Counted from the stretch's first letter, positions 11,950 through 23,039 are shown. The stretch: 64,000 nucleotides of DNA from Agriotes lineatus (GCA_940337035.1 CALNHX010000276.1:248001-312000); one strand, 5' to 3'. Notes: a model not told the origin generated them from the sequence alone. Numbers and translations are program-made.

Positions 11950-12780
11950 GGGATATAACTACTGAGTATCTACGTATCATCTAGTCTATTTCTCGAAGCT
12001 ATTCGTTTTGTTTCCGTTAGTCGTAGCGTGCTTGCTTAGTAACATCTTTCTGCAATCAGTTATTTTGTCCCACTGTGGTGGTGAAACCGCTTATAGGCCC
12101 CACTTATCGGTTTCTTTTTGTTTCAAGTGAAGGACTTCCGGCTGAAATTTTCGGAGACTTTGCCTCTCGTGCATTATGAGTGACTTGTAATTAAGCGGTC
12201 GCTTTATCTCAGTTTTTTCTCTATTCTTATTGATGGCTAGTTACATGGAATATGGAAAAAACGCCATCAGGTGGAACTAATGGAGATAGCGTTTTTCTGA
12301 TGAGTTCTATCGTGAAGCACATGCTGGCAATTTTTCCACTTTTTATCCCATTTTAAATGGTTTATGATAAGCTAGTATCTCTTTATTACTCTACTCGGGA
12401 CTGAAGATATGCGCTAAACCGATTGTCACCTGAAGTAAGTTTTCCCCGCATGCACTCCGCGTCTGAATGTAAAAATGTCTTATTGTTTCAAAGTTTCCTT
12501 GTACTTAATGCTCTTCTTTGTATCTATGAATTTTTCTTTATATTTATGATTTGGCATTTATGCCTTTAAGGAATGTGGCAGTCTGTATTCTGACATTACA
12601 AGTACGGAAATAGGTACATAAAAGAAGGGTGTATACGTTGGGTCACCTGTGACAGTCTTAATAAAATAATATGTTGTCCGCTATTATTTTAGAGAAATTC
12701 TTACACTTTCTACTTTTTGAAAGTCCATGAGCTTGTGAGGAACAAAGCCACTTGTAATTTCTTTAAAGCAGAAGTGAGCA
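11950..12780. other. No gene recognised
   Basis: Unassigned AT-rich DNA with no conserved domain in six frames and no repeat that recurs elsewhere in the window. Confidence 0.4.
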
Positions 12781-12879
12781 GGTATGGTGTTTCTAACAGT
12801 TCGGGATCTAATATGTAAGTATTGTTCTATAATTGCGTATGTAACTTTGTTAGTTCTTTTCAATCATCACTTTAATAGC

Positions 12880-12995
12880 AGCTATTGTTTGTTGGTGGCA
12901 GACGCTGAAGCACGGCCTGCTACTTTTTGGTGCTATACTACAGTTACACCCCGTTCCAATTCATTGTACCAGCGGTATATCGTAGCCAATGAAAG
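12880..12995 (+). pseudogene. Third fragment of the family seen at 0-2.5 kb
   Basis: The plus strand reads LVADAEARPATFWCYTTVTP then SNSLYQR, which aligns with IVDAYQQGAVLWCYTTKTHS then FATRSR of the 1.9-2.0 kb copy. DNA identity is roughly two-thirds over about 100 bp. Only this segment is recognisable; flanks are AT-rich without further homology. Confidence 0.4.
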
Positions 12996-13489
12996 AGCTT
13001 ATTTACCAAAAGTAGAATTCAAACTGTTTTCCTTCAACTCCTTTACTTTCAACCACGATATAGTAAACAAGAGCACTAAATAACAGTGCATTATTTGTTT
13101 TCTAAAGCTACCTGGTTGTTTAGATTCATAGATTCTCAATACATTTAGTATACATAGAATGGATTATCTTGCAATTATCAAAATACAACTTTCGTCTAAT
13201 GGGCAATACACCGAAATAAAATACACGACTAATCTTTGGCCAAGACCAATCTCAGGTACCTATTAAACAAACGCAGCAGTAGTAGCTAACTCTAATAAGC
13301 TGTATTTTGATGACTTACCTTAAAACCATCGGTTAGATCGTATAATCTGCAGTAGTTCAGCAAATTAACAAACATGTCACCTTATAAGGTTTACCGAAGA
13401 TAGGAAAACACTTAATATGTGCAGTGCTGATCGTAATAGAACATAAAGCTAGTCAGAGATACGTATGTATAATTTATTTATAAAAATAT

Positions 13490-14120
13490 TGTTACAAACC
13501 GGTCTTATGCAGACTGTGAGGTAACGAGCAACAAGATTTTTATTTTTTGCAGAAATGATCTCAATGTCAGTGCTCATAGGGGTGGTGTCATCTGCATACA
13601 GTATAGTGTCAATGGCATGAACTCATTGTGGAAAGAAATGTATAAATATTAAAAATAGGAGGGGACACAAAATAGATCCCTGTGAGACGCCATAGTTAAT
13701 AATTTGCGACTACCATAAATGGTTATTAACAATAACAAGTTGTTTTCTGTTGTACAGATGTGATTTTATTAAATTTCGACTGTTTGGGACAAGATTATAA
13801 CCGGATAACTTGTACACTAGAAGCTCGTGGTCTTTGTAAGGTCAATCAACGTGGCAAAGGAGATCTGTCCGTGTTCAAAGGTGTCAGTATTTTTTTCTGT
13901 GAAACCTATCAGAGCATCATTTGTCGATAGATTTTCCCTGAGACCAGATTGAGTATTGTGTAGTAAATTGTTATTTTCAATATATAGATTACCGGTTTTT
14001 ATTAAAGGAGAAACAATAGCATCAGTCATACTTTTTACTTTGCTGAAGATGATTCCGTAAAATCTTTGCTTTTGTTGATCGCAGAGCACTCCTAAATAGG
14101 CTGTTTCAAACCCCACACTT
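13490..14120 (-). pseudogene. Jockey-like LINE reverse transcriptase fragment
   Basis: The minus strand reads NTQSGLRENLSTNDALIGF, FATLIDLTK, then after a frame break YGVSQGSILCPLLFLIFI and HAIDTILYADDTT. These are the fingers/palm motifs of Jockey-clade reverse transcriptases (Q.GFR...ST..AL; D..KAFD; GVPQGS.LGP.LF..YI; YADDT). The catalytic YADD is preserved, but at least two frame breaks and a lost D-K-A-F-D block make it dead. Neither an endonuclease domain nor a poly-A tail was found. Confidence 0.85.
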
Positions 14121-14589
14121 CGCGGTTCAGAATTGTATTAACTTAATCTTCCATTAATTCCCAATTCTAAAGAGTTATAAGTTTCATATTTGTCTTTAAA
14201 AGTTCACAAATAAAATCGGTAAACCCATTCTTATATAAGAAAGTTGTCTACGAAATGTCGGCTGAACCCTAGTTACAAACAGATACGTCAGCTTTTCAAT
14301 TCCAAAAATTGATTTAATAGCCAAAGCCTAAAGAGTTTCCGTGAGCCTTTTTGGTGTATCTAGATGTTATTGATACTTCGAGTCTTTAATTAAGTTAAAA
14401 CGTGTGCTAATTTTTACAGTAAACATGCGGAAATTATAGTTTCTCATATATGTTGTATTAAAATAAAACGTAGAATGCCTATATTGGTCTCCATTCACAG
14501 CAATTTAATATATCTAAGCGAATTACTAAAAATGGGAAAAGAAAATCAGACCTGAAAGGTCGTGTGTTTGGGACATCTGTGAGCCGTTA

Positions 14590-14965
14590 ACAGTTAAACG
14601 CAGACATACATTAAAAGTGGCGGAAACGGCAGTGGGGATAAATGTGAAGGATCACATCATCAAAAACGAAGACATACGAGGACAAGGATAAATAAAATTT
14701 ACTGATATTGTACAAAAAACGTACATATGAAGTGGAAATGGGAGGGAAATGTGGCAAGACAGCATAACACTCTATAGACAAATAAATTGATACGTACACT
14801 GGCGACCAAAAACATCAAAACGGAATGTAGGACGATCACATAAACGATAGACAAATGACTTGAAAATGACAGCCGGACGGAAGTGGTTTCAGATGGCGTA
14901 GGGCAGGGGTAGATGGAAATCAATGGAAGAGCCCTACATCCAGGAGTGGATTGATATGGGATGAA
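14590..14965 (+). mobile_element. LINE C-terminal relic (EEPYIQEWIDMG ending)
   Basis: The plus strand carries INVKDHIIKNEDIR, MKWKWEGNVARQHNTL, then in another frame KTSKRNVGRSHKR, GRKWFQMA and RWKSMEEPYIQEWIDMG before a stop. This is the standard end of a group of insect LINE polyproteins (WAGH.AR; GRP..RW; EEAYIQ.W...G). Two frame breaks. Same group as the relics at 4.6-4.9 and 20.4-20.6 kb. Confidence 0.8.
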
Positions 14966-15143
14966 AGGAAGAATACGTTTTATATTAAACTAGCATGTTC
15001 GTTTTTCGCGTATTCGTTCGTAAGATAAGGATAAGAAGTTCAAATTTAAAAGAAAATTAATAAGCTCTTTTCTTAACATGAAAGGTTACTTACTGCAAAA
15101 TAAAACACATTTAGATGTTTCAATCTTTTATTAAATATAACAC

Positions 15144-15600
15144 AATAATAATAATAATAATAACCCCATTATTCCCTATTGGGACACAGGGTATTCGTAT
15201 ATTCTTTCCAGTTGTCATTTTCCTTTGATATTTGTCTCACTTGTGCTATAGTCTTTCCTGTCTCTTGTTTTACAGTTTTACTCCACGTTTTTCGCGGGCG
15301 TCATCTGTTTCTGAAACCCTAAGGGTCCCAATCAAAACTTTTCTGCAAATTTCAGTTTCACATTTTCGCAACGTATGCCCTAATCATCCATATTTTCTTC
15401 TCCTAATTTCTATATTAATGTCCACCTGATTTGTTCGGTCCCAAAGGTCTTTGTTCGAAATAATGACTGGCCACCAAACACCTATTTACAAACACCTACA
15501 ATTTCTGCTTTACCAGTTCTGTAACCGTCCACGATTCCGACCCATAAAGTAGAACAGGTTTTACCGTTACATCAAACACTCGTAAAATATAACATGCAAC
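15144..15600 (-). mobile_element. LINE C-terminal relic with (TAA)n tail
   Basis: The minus strand reads VLLYGSESWTVTELVKQKL, VFVNRCLVASHYF, LWDRTNQVD, then RKTWSKTVKQETGKTIAQV, DNWKEYTNTLCPN and a stop. It is followed at 15144-15162 by an ATA/TAA trinucleotide tract, the usual 3' simple-repeat tail of such LINEs. Several frame shifts. The family differs from the WAGHVAR group; it ends R(R)TW...NALC. Confidence 0.8.
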
Positions 15601-15686
15601 ATTAAAATACATATGAAAATAAAAAAACAAAAACCACGTAAAAGGAATACAAATTTAAATAATTCACAAGAAAAATAAAATATATT

Positions 15687-16406
15687 CCAGGTGAGTTATT
15701 TAAAGCGTTACAAGGCGATATTTCGAAAACGGTTTACAATTTTTTCATGAAATTTTTGTGAGGTAAAAGGGAGATGGGGGACATATAAAAACATATTTTC
15801 GACATTTACCTCTTTTATGTGTTTTGAGGGGTGGGGGGTAACTTTGGAATTTTAAATAGGATGATGCACTTTTGTTTAGAAAATTCGTATCTACGTAAAA
15901 AACGGCGTATAGTTATCTACAAAACATTCTTTGATTTGCCCTTTCGGTTACGGAATTATGGCGACTAGATTTTGATAGAAATTAGAAAATAAATACATTT
16001 TACCAATAAGTCAAGTTCACTTATTTCAAAATTAGAATTCGTCTCCATAGAAATACGTTAGTTCTACTTAAGTAAGTTGAGAATTTTGACATTTTATCGA
16101 AAATTTCACATTTTTTTAATTTTATAACCTAATAAATCATAATTCCGTAAACAAAAGCGAATCAAAAAATCTTTTGTAGACATGCGTAGTTTGTTACGTA
16201 GATTCGAATTTTATAAACAAAAGTACATCATCCTATTTAAAATTCCAAAGTTACCCCCCACCCCTCAAAACACAGATAGGAGGTAAATGTCAAAAATATG
16301 TTTAAATATGTCCAACCCTCTCCCTATTACCTGACAAAAGTTTCATGAAAATATTGTAAACGGTTTTCGAGATATCGCCTTGTAACACTTTAAAAAACTC
16401 ACCCGG
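15687..16406. mobile_element. Foldback element, 720 bp, arms about 270 bp
   Basis: CCAGGTGAGTTATTTAAAG at 15687 pairs with CTTTAAAAAACTCACCCGG ending at 16406. Pairing continues through ACAAGGCGATATTTCGAAAA / GTTTTCGAGATATCGCCTTG, the G-rich GAGGGGTGGGGGGTAACTTT / AAAGTTACCCCCCACCCCTC, and CATCATCCTATTTAAAATTC. The unpaired centre is about 160 bp. No coding potential. It sits directly against the 3' remnant of a hAT transposase. Confidence 0.85.
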
Positions 16407-16439
16407 TAGATATATAATTATGTAGGTGTATCACTTTAA

Positions 16440-17163
16440 TTAAACTCTCTTTTGCTAGACTTTGCTAAAGCTAACATATCTATCAGTGAATTAAAACCAA
16501 AAGTACTGGCTCTTACTTTCTCGATACTCAGGAATTGCAAACTCTTTAGGCGTGTTTGGCTCATCTTACTTAGCAAAAAGTTTTTAATAATTTTTAATTT
16601 AGAAAAAGATCTCTCAGTGGAGGCTGTAGTGACGGGATGTAAAAAATAGGATATAAGCTGTATAAAAATCTGGAAAGCTAGCCAATGATGTGTGATTAGA
16701 CAGGCATTTTTCTCCCACTTCTTTCACTGATAAGCAAAATTTAATACTAGTTGTGTACGAATATCGAAATTGTACAATTTACTTTAGTAAGCCGTCATCG
16801 AGATCAGTTTCATACGTAGTTTGAAGTAATTTGACACTCTCTATGACCTCTGTATCTGAGGCAATCGTCAGAAATTTGCGGTTTAAAACTTTGAATTTAT
16901 AGTATGTTACTATGCACTATGAAATCTAAGAATCACAAACACACACTAGAGCTGGAACTTGTAATCTACAATCTACTCAAAAGGAGAAAAGACTGCGCAC
17001 TCAAAAGAGCCCTGTGGCGCTCACGTATCATAGTCTGTTGCCGCTTTGAACCACTATTCTAGGAAAACTTGTATTTTCACTAAAAACTCCGCTACCGCGG
17101 CGCCTATATAGATTCGGTGCCGAGGTTCTTTGCACCCCCTGCACATATGATAGTTACGCCACT
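16440..17163 (-). pseudogene. hAT transposase, C-terminal dimerisation region, with one hAT-like end
   Basis: The minus strand from about 16900 reads RKFLTIASDTEVIESVKLL, YETDLDDGLL, then SYFLHPVTTASTERSFSKL and KIIKNFLLSKMSQTRLKSL. This is the hAT C-terminal dimer interface (P.T.A..ERSFS.LK.IK..LR..M...RL). At 17163, read on the minus strand, CAGTGGCGTAACTATCATAT is a typical hAT terminus. It lies only about 250 bp from the C-terminal coding part, so most of the transposase has been deleted. The 3' end was probably interrupted by the foldback at 15687-16406. Confidence 0.85.
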
Positions 17164-17204
17164 GGGGATATTTCGAAAAGCCTCTTTAATTCTGTTTTCT
17201 GTAA

Positions 17205-17640
17205 TTCAACCAAGTGGTTGCATTATGAAATATCTTGATGACTCCACTATTTATTATTAACGTACGAGTGTACCAACAGAAGTCTCAGGGGGAAACAAAT
17301 GTTTTTAATTTGCTAATAGATTCGTACACCAGGTGCAGACTTTCATTAAACTAGGCAACTGTGATGCTAATCATTTTGTTGTAATTTACGTAAGTTCGTT
17401 AATTGCGTACTGCACAAAACTGAGAACAAAGTGGGGTGGTATGTATTTATATATTTACTTAAAAGTTAGTTTTTATGCCTGGACAGCTAGACAGGGTTAC
17501 AGGTAAAACCCTTGGCATGTAAAACGACTACTGGCCCTATATTTATCTGCTTATACACTTAGAACCAGTTACAGTGGATTTAACCCCAGGCGGTTAGGCA
17601 ACCCACTGTATACTACTACTATACCACTCACGTTACTAGA
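17205..17640 (+). repeat. Unclassified 430-bp dispersed repeat, copy 1
   Basis: Shared in the same orientation with 33555-33985. Conserved islands in the same order: AACCAAGTG, AAATGTTTTTAATT, TAATAGATT, AATCATTTTGTTGTAATTTA, CACAAAACTGA, TGTATTTATATATTTA, and AGGCA.CCCACTATA near the end. Overall similarity is perhaps 65-70% with indels. No ORF. Confidence 0.65.
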
Positions 17641-18490
17641 GTATGAACTGTCATATTTATTCACTACTAGCTCAGTAAACAACTCTGAAATTATATTATT
17701 TTTAATTGATCATATTTTGCACAACTAAATAGTCATATTGCTAGTTTCTGACGAAAATTACTTTGGGCTAAACAATGTTTCTAAATAATTTTGCGAATAA
17801 ATAAAATATTAATATGAATATGAATTTGAACAATATAGGTACTAACATTTGAACCGTTATTAATCCTTGTTAGCACTTATTTGAAAATATCTAATCGCAA
17901 CCAACGTTAACTGTGAAAGTATTCTGATTCAAAACTTCCTTTATTTCGGTATTCTCAAACCAGGCAGTTGCACTTTATTTCGTAGTACATTTTTTAGAGT
18001 AATTACTTATATGATTTTAGTACATTCGCTTTTGTTGTTTTATCTGATTTTATTTGATCCTGGAATTAATTTATCCCTGCGTTTCTCGTTTCGGTGTGTA
18101 TTATTTCTTATATCAACAATGACCGGATTTTCATAGTTCCAAAACTATAAGAGTTACATGGGTATATGAAGGTGGTCCACATTACTAAAATATTTCTGAT
18201 TCTACAGGGTGACTCAAAAGTGTGGCGAACCAAACCTACTACTTTTTAAACGGTCTGCATATGGGTAGCCTAAAAGTTTTGTGTCAAAATGATAATCATG
18301 TTAATATAAAGGTGTATGGATCTAGGGTTAAACGTTTTCGAGATATTAACGATTTTATACAAAAAAAACTTAATTTCAGGCGGCAGAGCTATAAGTAACA
18401 AAACAAGTGAGTGAAAGAAAACGTTACCAAAAATTAATATTTGATATGAACTATCTTGAGAGTGTAAGATAGTGACGCTGACTATTAATG
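17640..18490. other. No gene recognised; one TACAGGGTG end
   Basis: AT-rich. TACAGGGTGACTCAAAAGTG near 18206 is a transposon-terminus-like motif whose partner was not found before the element at 18500. Confidence 0.4.
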
Positions 18491-18499
18491 CTATACGTA

Positions 18500-19819
18500 C
18501 AGGGTGCTCAAAATTTGTAAATGTAACCATTTAAATTTTTTAATTGAAGCACTTTGTATATTTTTGTATTTTTGGAAAACCCTTTTAATGAGCTTTCTTG
18601 TGACATATTTCACATTTCTAAATTCAACCGTTTTTTACATATTCGAGATTGAAAATAAAAAACGGTTTAAACCACCGAAGATGATTTTTATTTAAAGATA
18701 TAACAAACAAACCACGTTAGAAATAATTTATACACTTGACCTCTTTCAGCACAATCTAAAGCCGGATTTAGAAAATAGGATTCCGGTTATTGTTGCTAGA
18801 AAGAATTAGAAATACGAAAAAAACGAGAAATGCAGAAGCAGAGATGTGGTAAATATAGATGCAAACACACCATTTACTTAAGAACATACGTATGTTCCAA
18901 TATGTACAACATACGATTTTCATTTTGTCTCTTTTCGTATTATTGTAAATGTTTGTACAAACATCGTCTCTTTCCCTCTAAGTGGTACCTGGGCGTTACC
19001 AGGGCGGTGCATGCGCATCACAATATGAAACGTACTTCTGAACTCGCGTAACTCGTGTGTTTACAATCACCATATTTACAGTTGTCAGTTGTCATATTTG
19101 CGTTTATTTACACTGAAATTGGGCGTCGCAGAAGCTTTCTCTTTGACAAATTCGATACCAAGGGCAATTTGCACCTCAAACAATTTTTAATATCGAGCGG
19201 GCCAACGCCAACGGCCGAAGTCCGAGAATAGCGAAAGATGCGAGCGCAATCATGAAACATGAAACCAGCAAGCACGCGGGGCCGGCTGCAGAGCGATAAG
19301 ACCGGATAAGAGTAACAGCCGTTCGGGCGACAAAGGGATATTTAAATGTTTATTTATAAAGTTCAATTTTACTGGGGTTCGATCGTCGTTCGGTTTTGAG
19401 TTTTTAAATTTAACGACTAGCAAGATGATATTCTTCTCGCGAGGTGGATCGTGGTTCTGAAAGACGGTTTAAAATTACCGCTCTGCTTTAGCAACCAATC
19501 AAACATTAGGTACCTCTTAGAAAAAGAGAGACTGTGGACCACCACGAATTTTAGGTGCATTTGAAAGAGACAGCTTGTTAAAAGTGTGTTTGTGCTTATA
19601 TCATACATGTAGTAACACAGTTGCAGTGGCATGTTTGCATCTATATTTACCACATCTCTGTGCAGAAGTAAATTAAAGCTGAAATAAAGATTACTTTAGG
19701 GGTGTTAAATTAGATACTAGAAGAAAGCGCATTAAAAGAGCTTTTAAAAATACACAAATATACAGAACGTTTTATTTAAAAAATCGGAACAAGTAAATTT
19801 GCAAGTGTTGAGCACTCTG
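18500..19819. mobile_element. 1.3-kb element with long imperfect terminal inverted repeats and TA duplication
   Basis: CAGGGTGCTCAAAATTTG at 18500 pairs with TTGAGCACTCTG ending 19819, each flanked by TA. Pairing resumes strongly at CAGAGATGTGGTAAATATAG (18840) against CTATATTTACCACATCTCTG (19640-19660), and beyond to the GTACCT / AGGTAC blocks near 18985 and 19510. The left arm has about 180 bp extra. The central 0.5 kb has no recognised gene. A Tc1/mariner-type MITE is likely from the TA target and CAGGGTG end. Confidence 0.75.
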
Positions 19820-19829
19820 TATAGCGTTA

Positions 19830-20360
19830 ATACCCATAGACCATAAGCAAAAGTATTTGAATATGTCACGAAATTAGGTATAGGCTTTCTGTGCATTCGC
19901 TTTTGTTTTTTCTCAATCTGAAGTTCTTATTTTTTCGCGTTTATGATTTGGTATATGAACATGTCCGTATTTTGTTCTCTAAACCTGGTTTTTTATTTCG
20001 TTCGAAGAGTTCGAGTTGCAATATCTTGAATTTGTAAACTTTTACTCTAATCAGGTTAAATTTAATAATAGTAGATTCTACAACAAGTTGAGCAAAGTGT
20101 AGTTTTTCCGTGCAAGGCGACGACTACGAAAAAAGACTTTTCTCGCGTGTTGCACATGCTATTTTTACGTACTGTAGGAAGATACCTAAACATGTTTATA
20201 TAAAAATATCAAAAACTACGTAAAATATTGTGCATTTAAAAATTAAACTGTGCGTTGCTATGCAGAAAAGTACCACTTTACTAAACGATTTTGCATTAAG
20301 AAATGCGAGGAAAATGTACCGCTTTCCTACAGTACGTGAAAAATTTGTTTTCTCACTTAC
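19830..20360. other. No gene recognised
   Basis: AT-rich; nothing supported on either strand. Confidence 0.4.
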
Positions 20361-20364
20361 TTAC

Positions 20365-20640
20365 CTTTAATGGGAAAGTAACAGCCATTATAGAACGTAT
20401 CGCACAAGCTAAATGGAGGTAGGCAGGCCAAATAGACACAATGACCGATAATAAGTGGACCAAAATATTGATAAATGAAGACCTAGGGATAACAGAAACA
20501 AACCACCAACTATATTGAGCGATGACATACAAAAAATAACAAGTAATTGGATGCACAAAGTACAAAACACACAACACAGTGAAAGAACCTAGAGGAGGCA
20601 TATATCTAGCAGGGGATGCGAACGGCTGATAGATGATCAA
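20365..20640 (+). mobile_element. LINE C-terminal relic (WAGHIAR group)
   Basis: The plus strand reads GKVTAIIERIAQAKWR, stop, AGQIDTMTDNKWTKILINE, DLGITET, then ITSNWMHKVQN, matching I..RI..AKWRWAGHIARM.D.RWT then WM.VAQNR of insect LINE polyprotein ends. Stops and frame shifts throughout. Confidence 0.75.
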
Positions 20641-20934
20641 TATGTAGTCAGAAAGCCAAGAGTTCGTTGTAATTCGAGCGAAAGTAGAATAAGAACAGTC
20701 TAAATAACATACGTATATTGATTGGTCTGTATCAATACAAATTAAAACCGGTTGAAATTAAAATTAGTTATACAAATTTATTTACACAATAGTAAATAAA
20801 AGCTGCATTCTGATTTTGGAAGTCTGGAGACTCCTGGATAGCGCTGCCTGATTTGCGGCGGCTTATAGAATTACAACTTATTAGATTAAAAATGGACGCA
20901 GTTTCACTAAATTAAGGGGCCAGTCGAAACTTTT

Positions 20935-21303
20935 AACTGTGAATTTGAAAGTAATTAACAAACACTCCGCTAGACGTTTCTCCCATTGTGCGGGACTGAC
21001 TTGCCGCCTTGTGCTACAAGACCTGCATCTGCGTCATTCGGGTTGCTGGAAGGTGTTTTACACAAACTTTTCTGATCTGAATCCAGCCAGTGTATTCCTT
21101 AGGGCACTGTCTATTTTTGGAGTAAATTGCTTTTGGAGAACTCTCTCGTACGCCTTGTAGGCTACACATAATAGTGTTAGCCGCCTGTAATTATTACAAT
21201 TGGCGAAGTCCCCTTTTTAATCTAATGATACTATAACGGCTGTCCCCCAATCTTTTGGAATTCTAGTAGTTTTCCATGCTAATTAAATTATTCTGTGTAA
21301 TAT
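20935..21303 (-). mobile_element. LINE reverse-transcriptase N-terminal (fingers) relic
   Basis: The minus strand reads LAWKTTRIPKDWGTAVIVSL, stop, KGDFANCNNYRRLTLLCVAY, KAYERVLQKQF, ALRNTLAGFRSEKFV. This is the classic P.DW....I.P..KKGD...C.NYR.I.LL....K..E..L....... .AGFR block of non-LTR reverse transcriptases. It stops exactly where the GC-rich element at 21304 begins, so that element probably inserted into the LINE. Confidence 0.85.
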
Positions 21304-21984
21304 TGTGAGGGTGGCGTAATTACAGACATTTTATTTTTTTATCTTATTTTTAGGAAGGACACATTTTATTTTAGGCATTTTATTTCTAGGACAATGATAA
21401 CCCGAAAATAGTTCCGAGTAGACCGAGCAACGCCATGGTGATGGGGTTACGACCCCAGACGAGCAGGGGACGCCTCGGTATGGAGCAGTGAGAGCAGCCA
21501 AGACCACCAGCGACGGAGAGGACAACAACCCAGAGGCAGGGAGCAGAGCCAAGGGTAGAGGCACAGGACGGACACCGCCAGAAACAGGACAGCGGCGGCG
21601 GAACCCCTGAGCCGGACGGCAGCAGCAGGGACAACCAGGACTTGGACCATGGCGAACAGCTCAGACGGCCATAAGAGAAGCCGATTGTACCAACAGCACG
21701 GGGAGCCACACCAAGGCGCCTAGCCCGTAAGCGCTTCATACAGCGGTGGAGGGAAAAACGTCGGCGCCCACGGGCCAGTGTAGTGCAGTGAAGTGCGCGT
21801 TGTTACGGTACCCGACCCAACAATAAAAGTTTCCGTGGGGAACTCTGCGAGGCCCCACAAAAAACCTTTAGGGGAGACTGTAAGGGTCGCGTAATTACAG
21901 ACATTTTATTTTTTTTAGCTATCTTATTTTTAGGAAGGACACATTTTATTTTAGGCATTTTATTTCTAGGACAATGATAACCCG
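21304..21984 (+). mobile_element. GC-rich element with ~100-bp direct terminal repeats (TRIM-like)
   Basis: Near-identical direct repeats lie at 21304-21404 and 21879-21984, starting TGTGAGGGTGGCGTAATTAC and TGTAAGGGTCGCGTAATTAC and both ending GACAATGATAACCCG. The second copy has a 5-bp insertion. A purine-rich AGGGGAGAC sits just before the second copy, like a polypurine tract. The 475-bp interior is strikingly GC-rich for this window and has open frames without a known domain. The size fits a terminal-repeat retrotransposon in miniature, but the ends are not clean TG...CA, and no primer-binding site or target duplication was seen. Confidence 0.5.
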
Positions 21985-21989
21985 TAGTT

Positions 21990-22530
21990 TATAGATGTAT
22001 TTTATGTATGATATAAGTAAAAATTATATCACGTAACGAAAGTTTTCGTTTGTTTTTCCAGTTTGTAATTCGACTCCTTTTGCAGTTGTTGGGCGCAGCT
22101 CGGCGCGAGGATCGAAAATTTCTATATTAGATTTATGGCCAGGGGCTTAGGTGAATTTGAGGGACAAACAGCCTCCAAACCGCCAACTAAATTCGTTTGG
22201 GAATTTATTAATTTATGATTTCAGCCAATGGAAACACGTGTCCAAAGTGGTCGTGGGAAACATTTAAAACGCTACAGAAAAGGATTAAAACCGTCGTGGG
22301 TTTGGAAAGGAAACTACCAATTAACATCGCGTCACTATAGCAACGAAATTTAGATTTAGTTGTCATTGGCGGGACGCCCCGCAACGCAGGATGGAGGGGT
22401 CCTCGTAAGTTGCATAAAACACTCGGCATAAGACGGAATAAGAAATAAAAACAAGGTCTGGTGTAGTTGGTAGTTCGACGCGTAACACGGAGAACTATTA
22501 ACACAGCTTCGAACTTATTTAACCCTTACT
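21990..22530. other. No gene recognised
   Basis: Mixed composition. A 98-codon minus-strand ORF at 22208-22504 shows no known domain. Confidence 0.4.
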
Positions 22531-22536
22531 TCAATT

Positions 22537-22790
22537 GGTATAGCGCAACCCGACATCGCAAGGTCTTCCCTTGTTCGTACGGAGGCGTCTGTATCAATTC
22601 TTTGCTCTTCTTACTTCACTAGGTACAGCGCAGTCCGACATTGCAAGGTCTTTCTCTCCTTGTTTGTACGGAGGCGTTTGTATCAATTCTTTGCTCTTCT
22701 TACTTCACTAGGTACAGCGCAGCCCGACATTGCAAGGAGTTTCTTTCCTTTGTATCAATTCTTTGCCTTTCGCTTACTTCACCTCACACC
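22537..22790 (+). repeat. Tandem repeat, about 85-89 bp, three copies
   Basis: TATAGCGCAACCCGACAT, TACAGCGCAGTCCGACAT and TACAGCGCAGCCCGACAT begin at about 22539, 22624 and 22713. Each is followed by GCAAGG..., GTATCAATTCTTTGC and TTACTTCAC. The third copy is shortened. Unrelated to other repeats here. Confidence 0.85.
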
Positions 22791-23039
22791 GACAGTAATC
22801 CATAGTAACCAGACTCAGGCTGGCAAACAGCCCTTCTTGCCATTAGGCGAGATAACAACGTACGCCCGTTGTCCGATTAGGCTCCGAAACAGCGCAACAA
22901 TTGTAAGAGTAATGTCTATACGAGGGGTACTTCCACCTTTAAGTTTATTCACTGCTTCTTCCACTTATATTAGTTATATCGCTTCTTCCTACCCTTTGGC
23001 TACATGCTTGTCTTGCTATATCTCATAAACTATCCCTTC

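Noticed and set aside
21331..21739. GC-rich minus-strand ORFs (up to 117 codons) as a gene
   Set aside because: They lie inside the element with direct terminal repeats, overlap each other in several frames, and are of low-complexity composition (Ser/Leu/Pro-rich).
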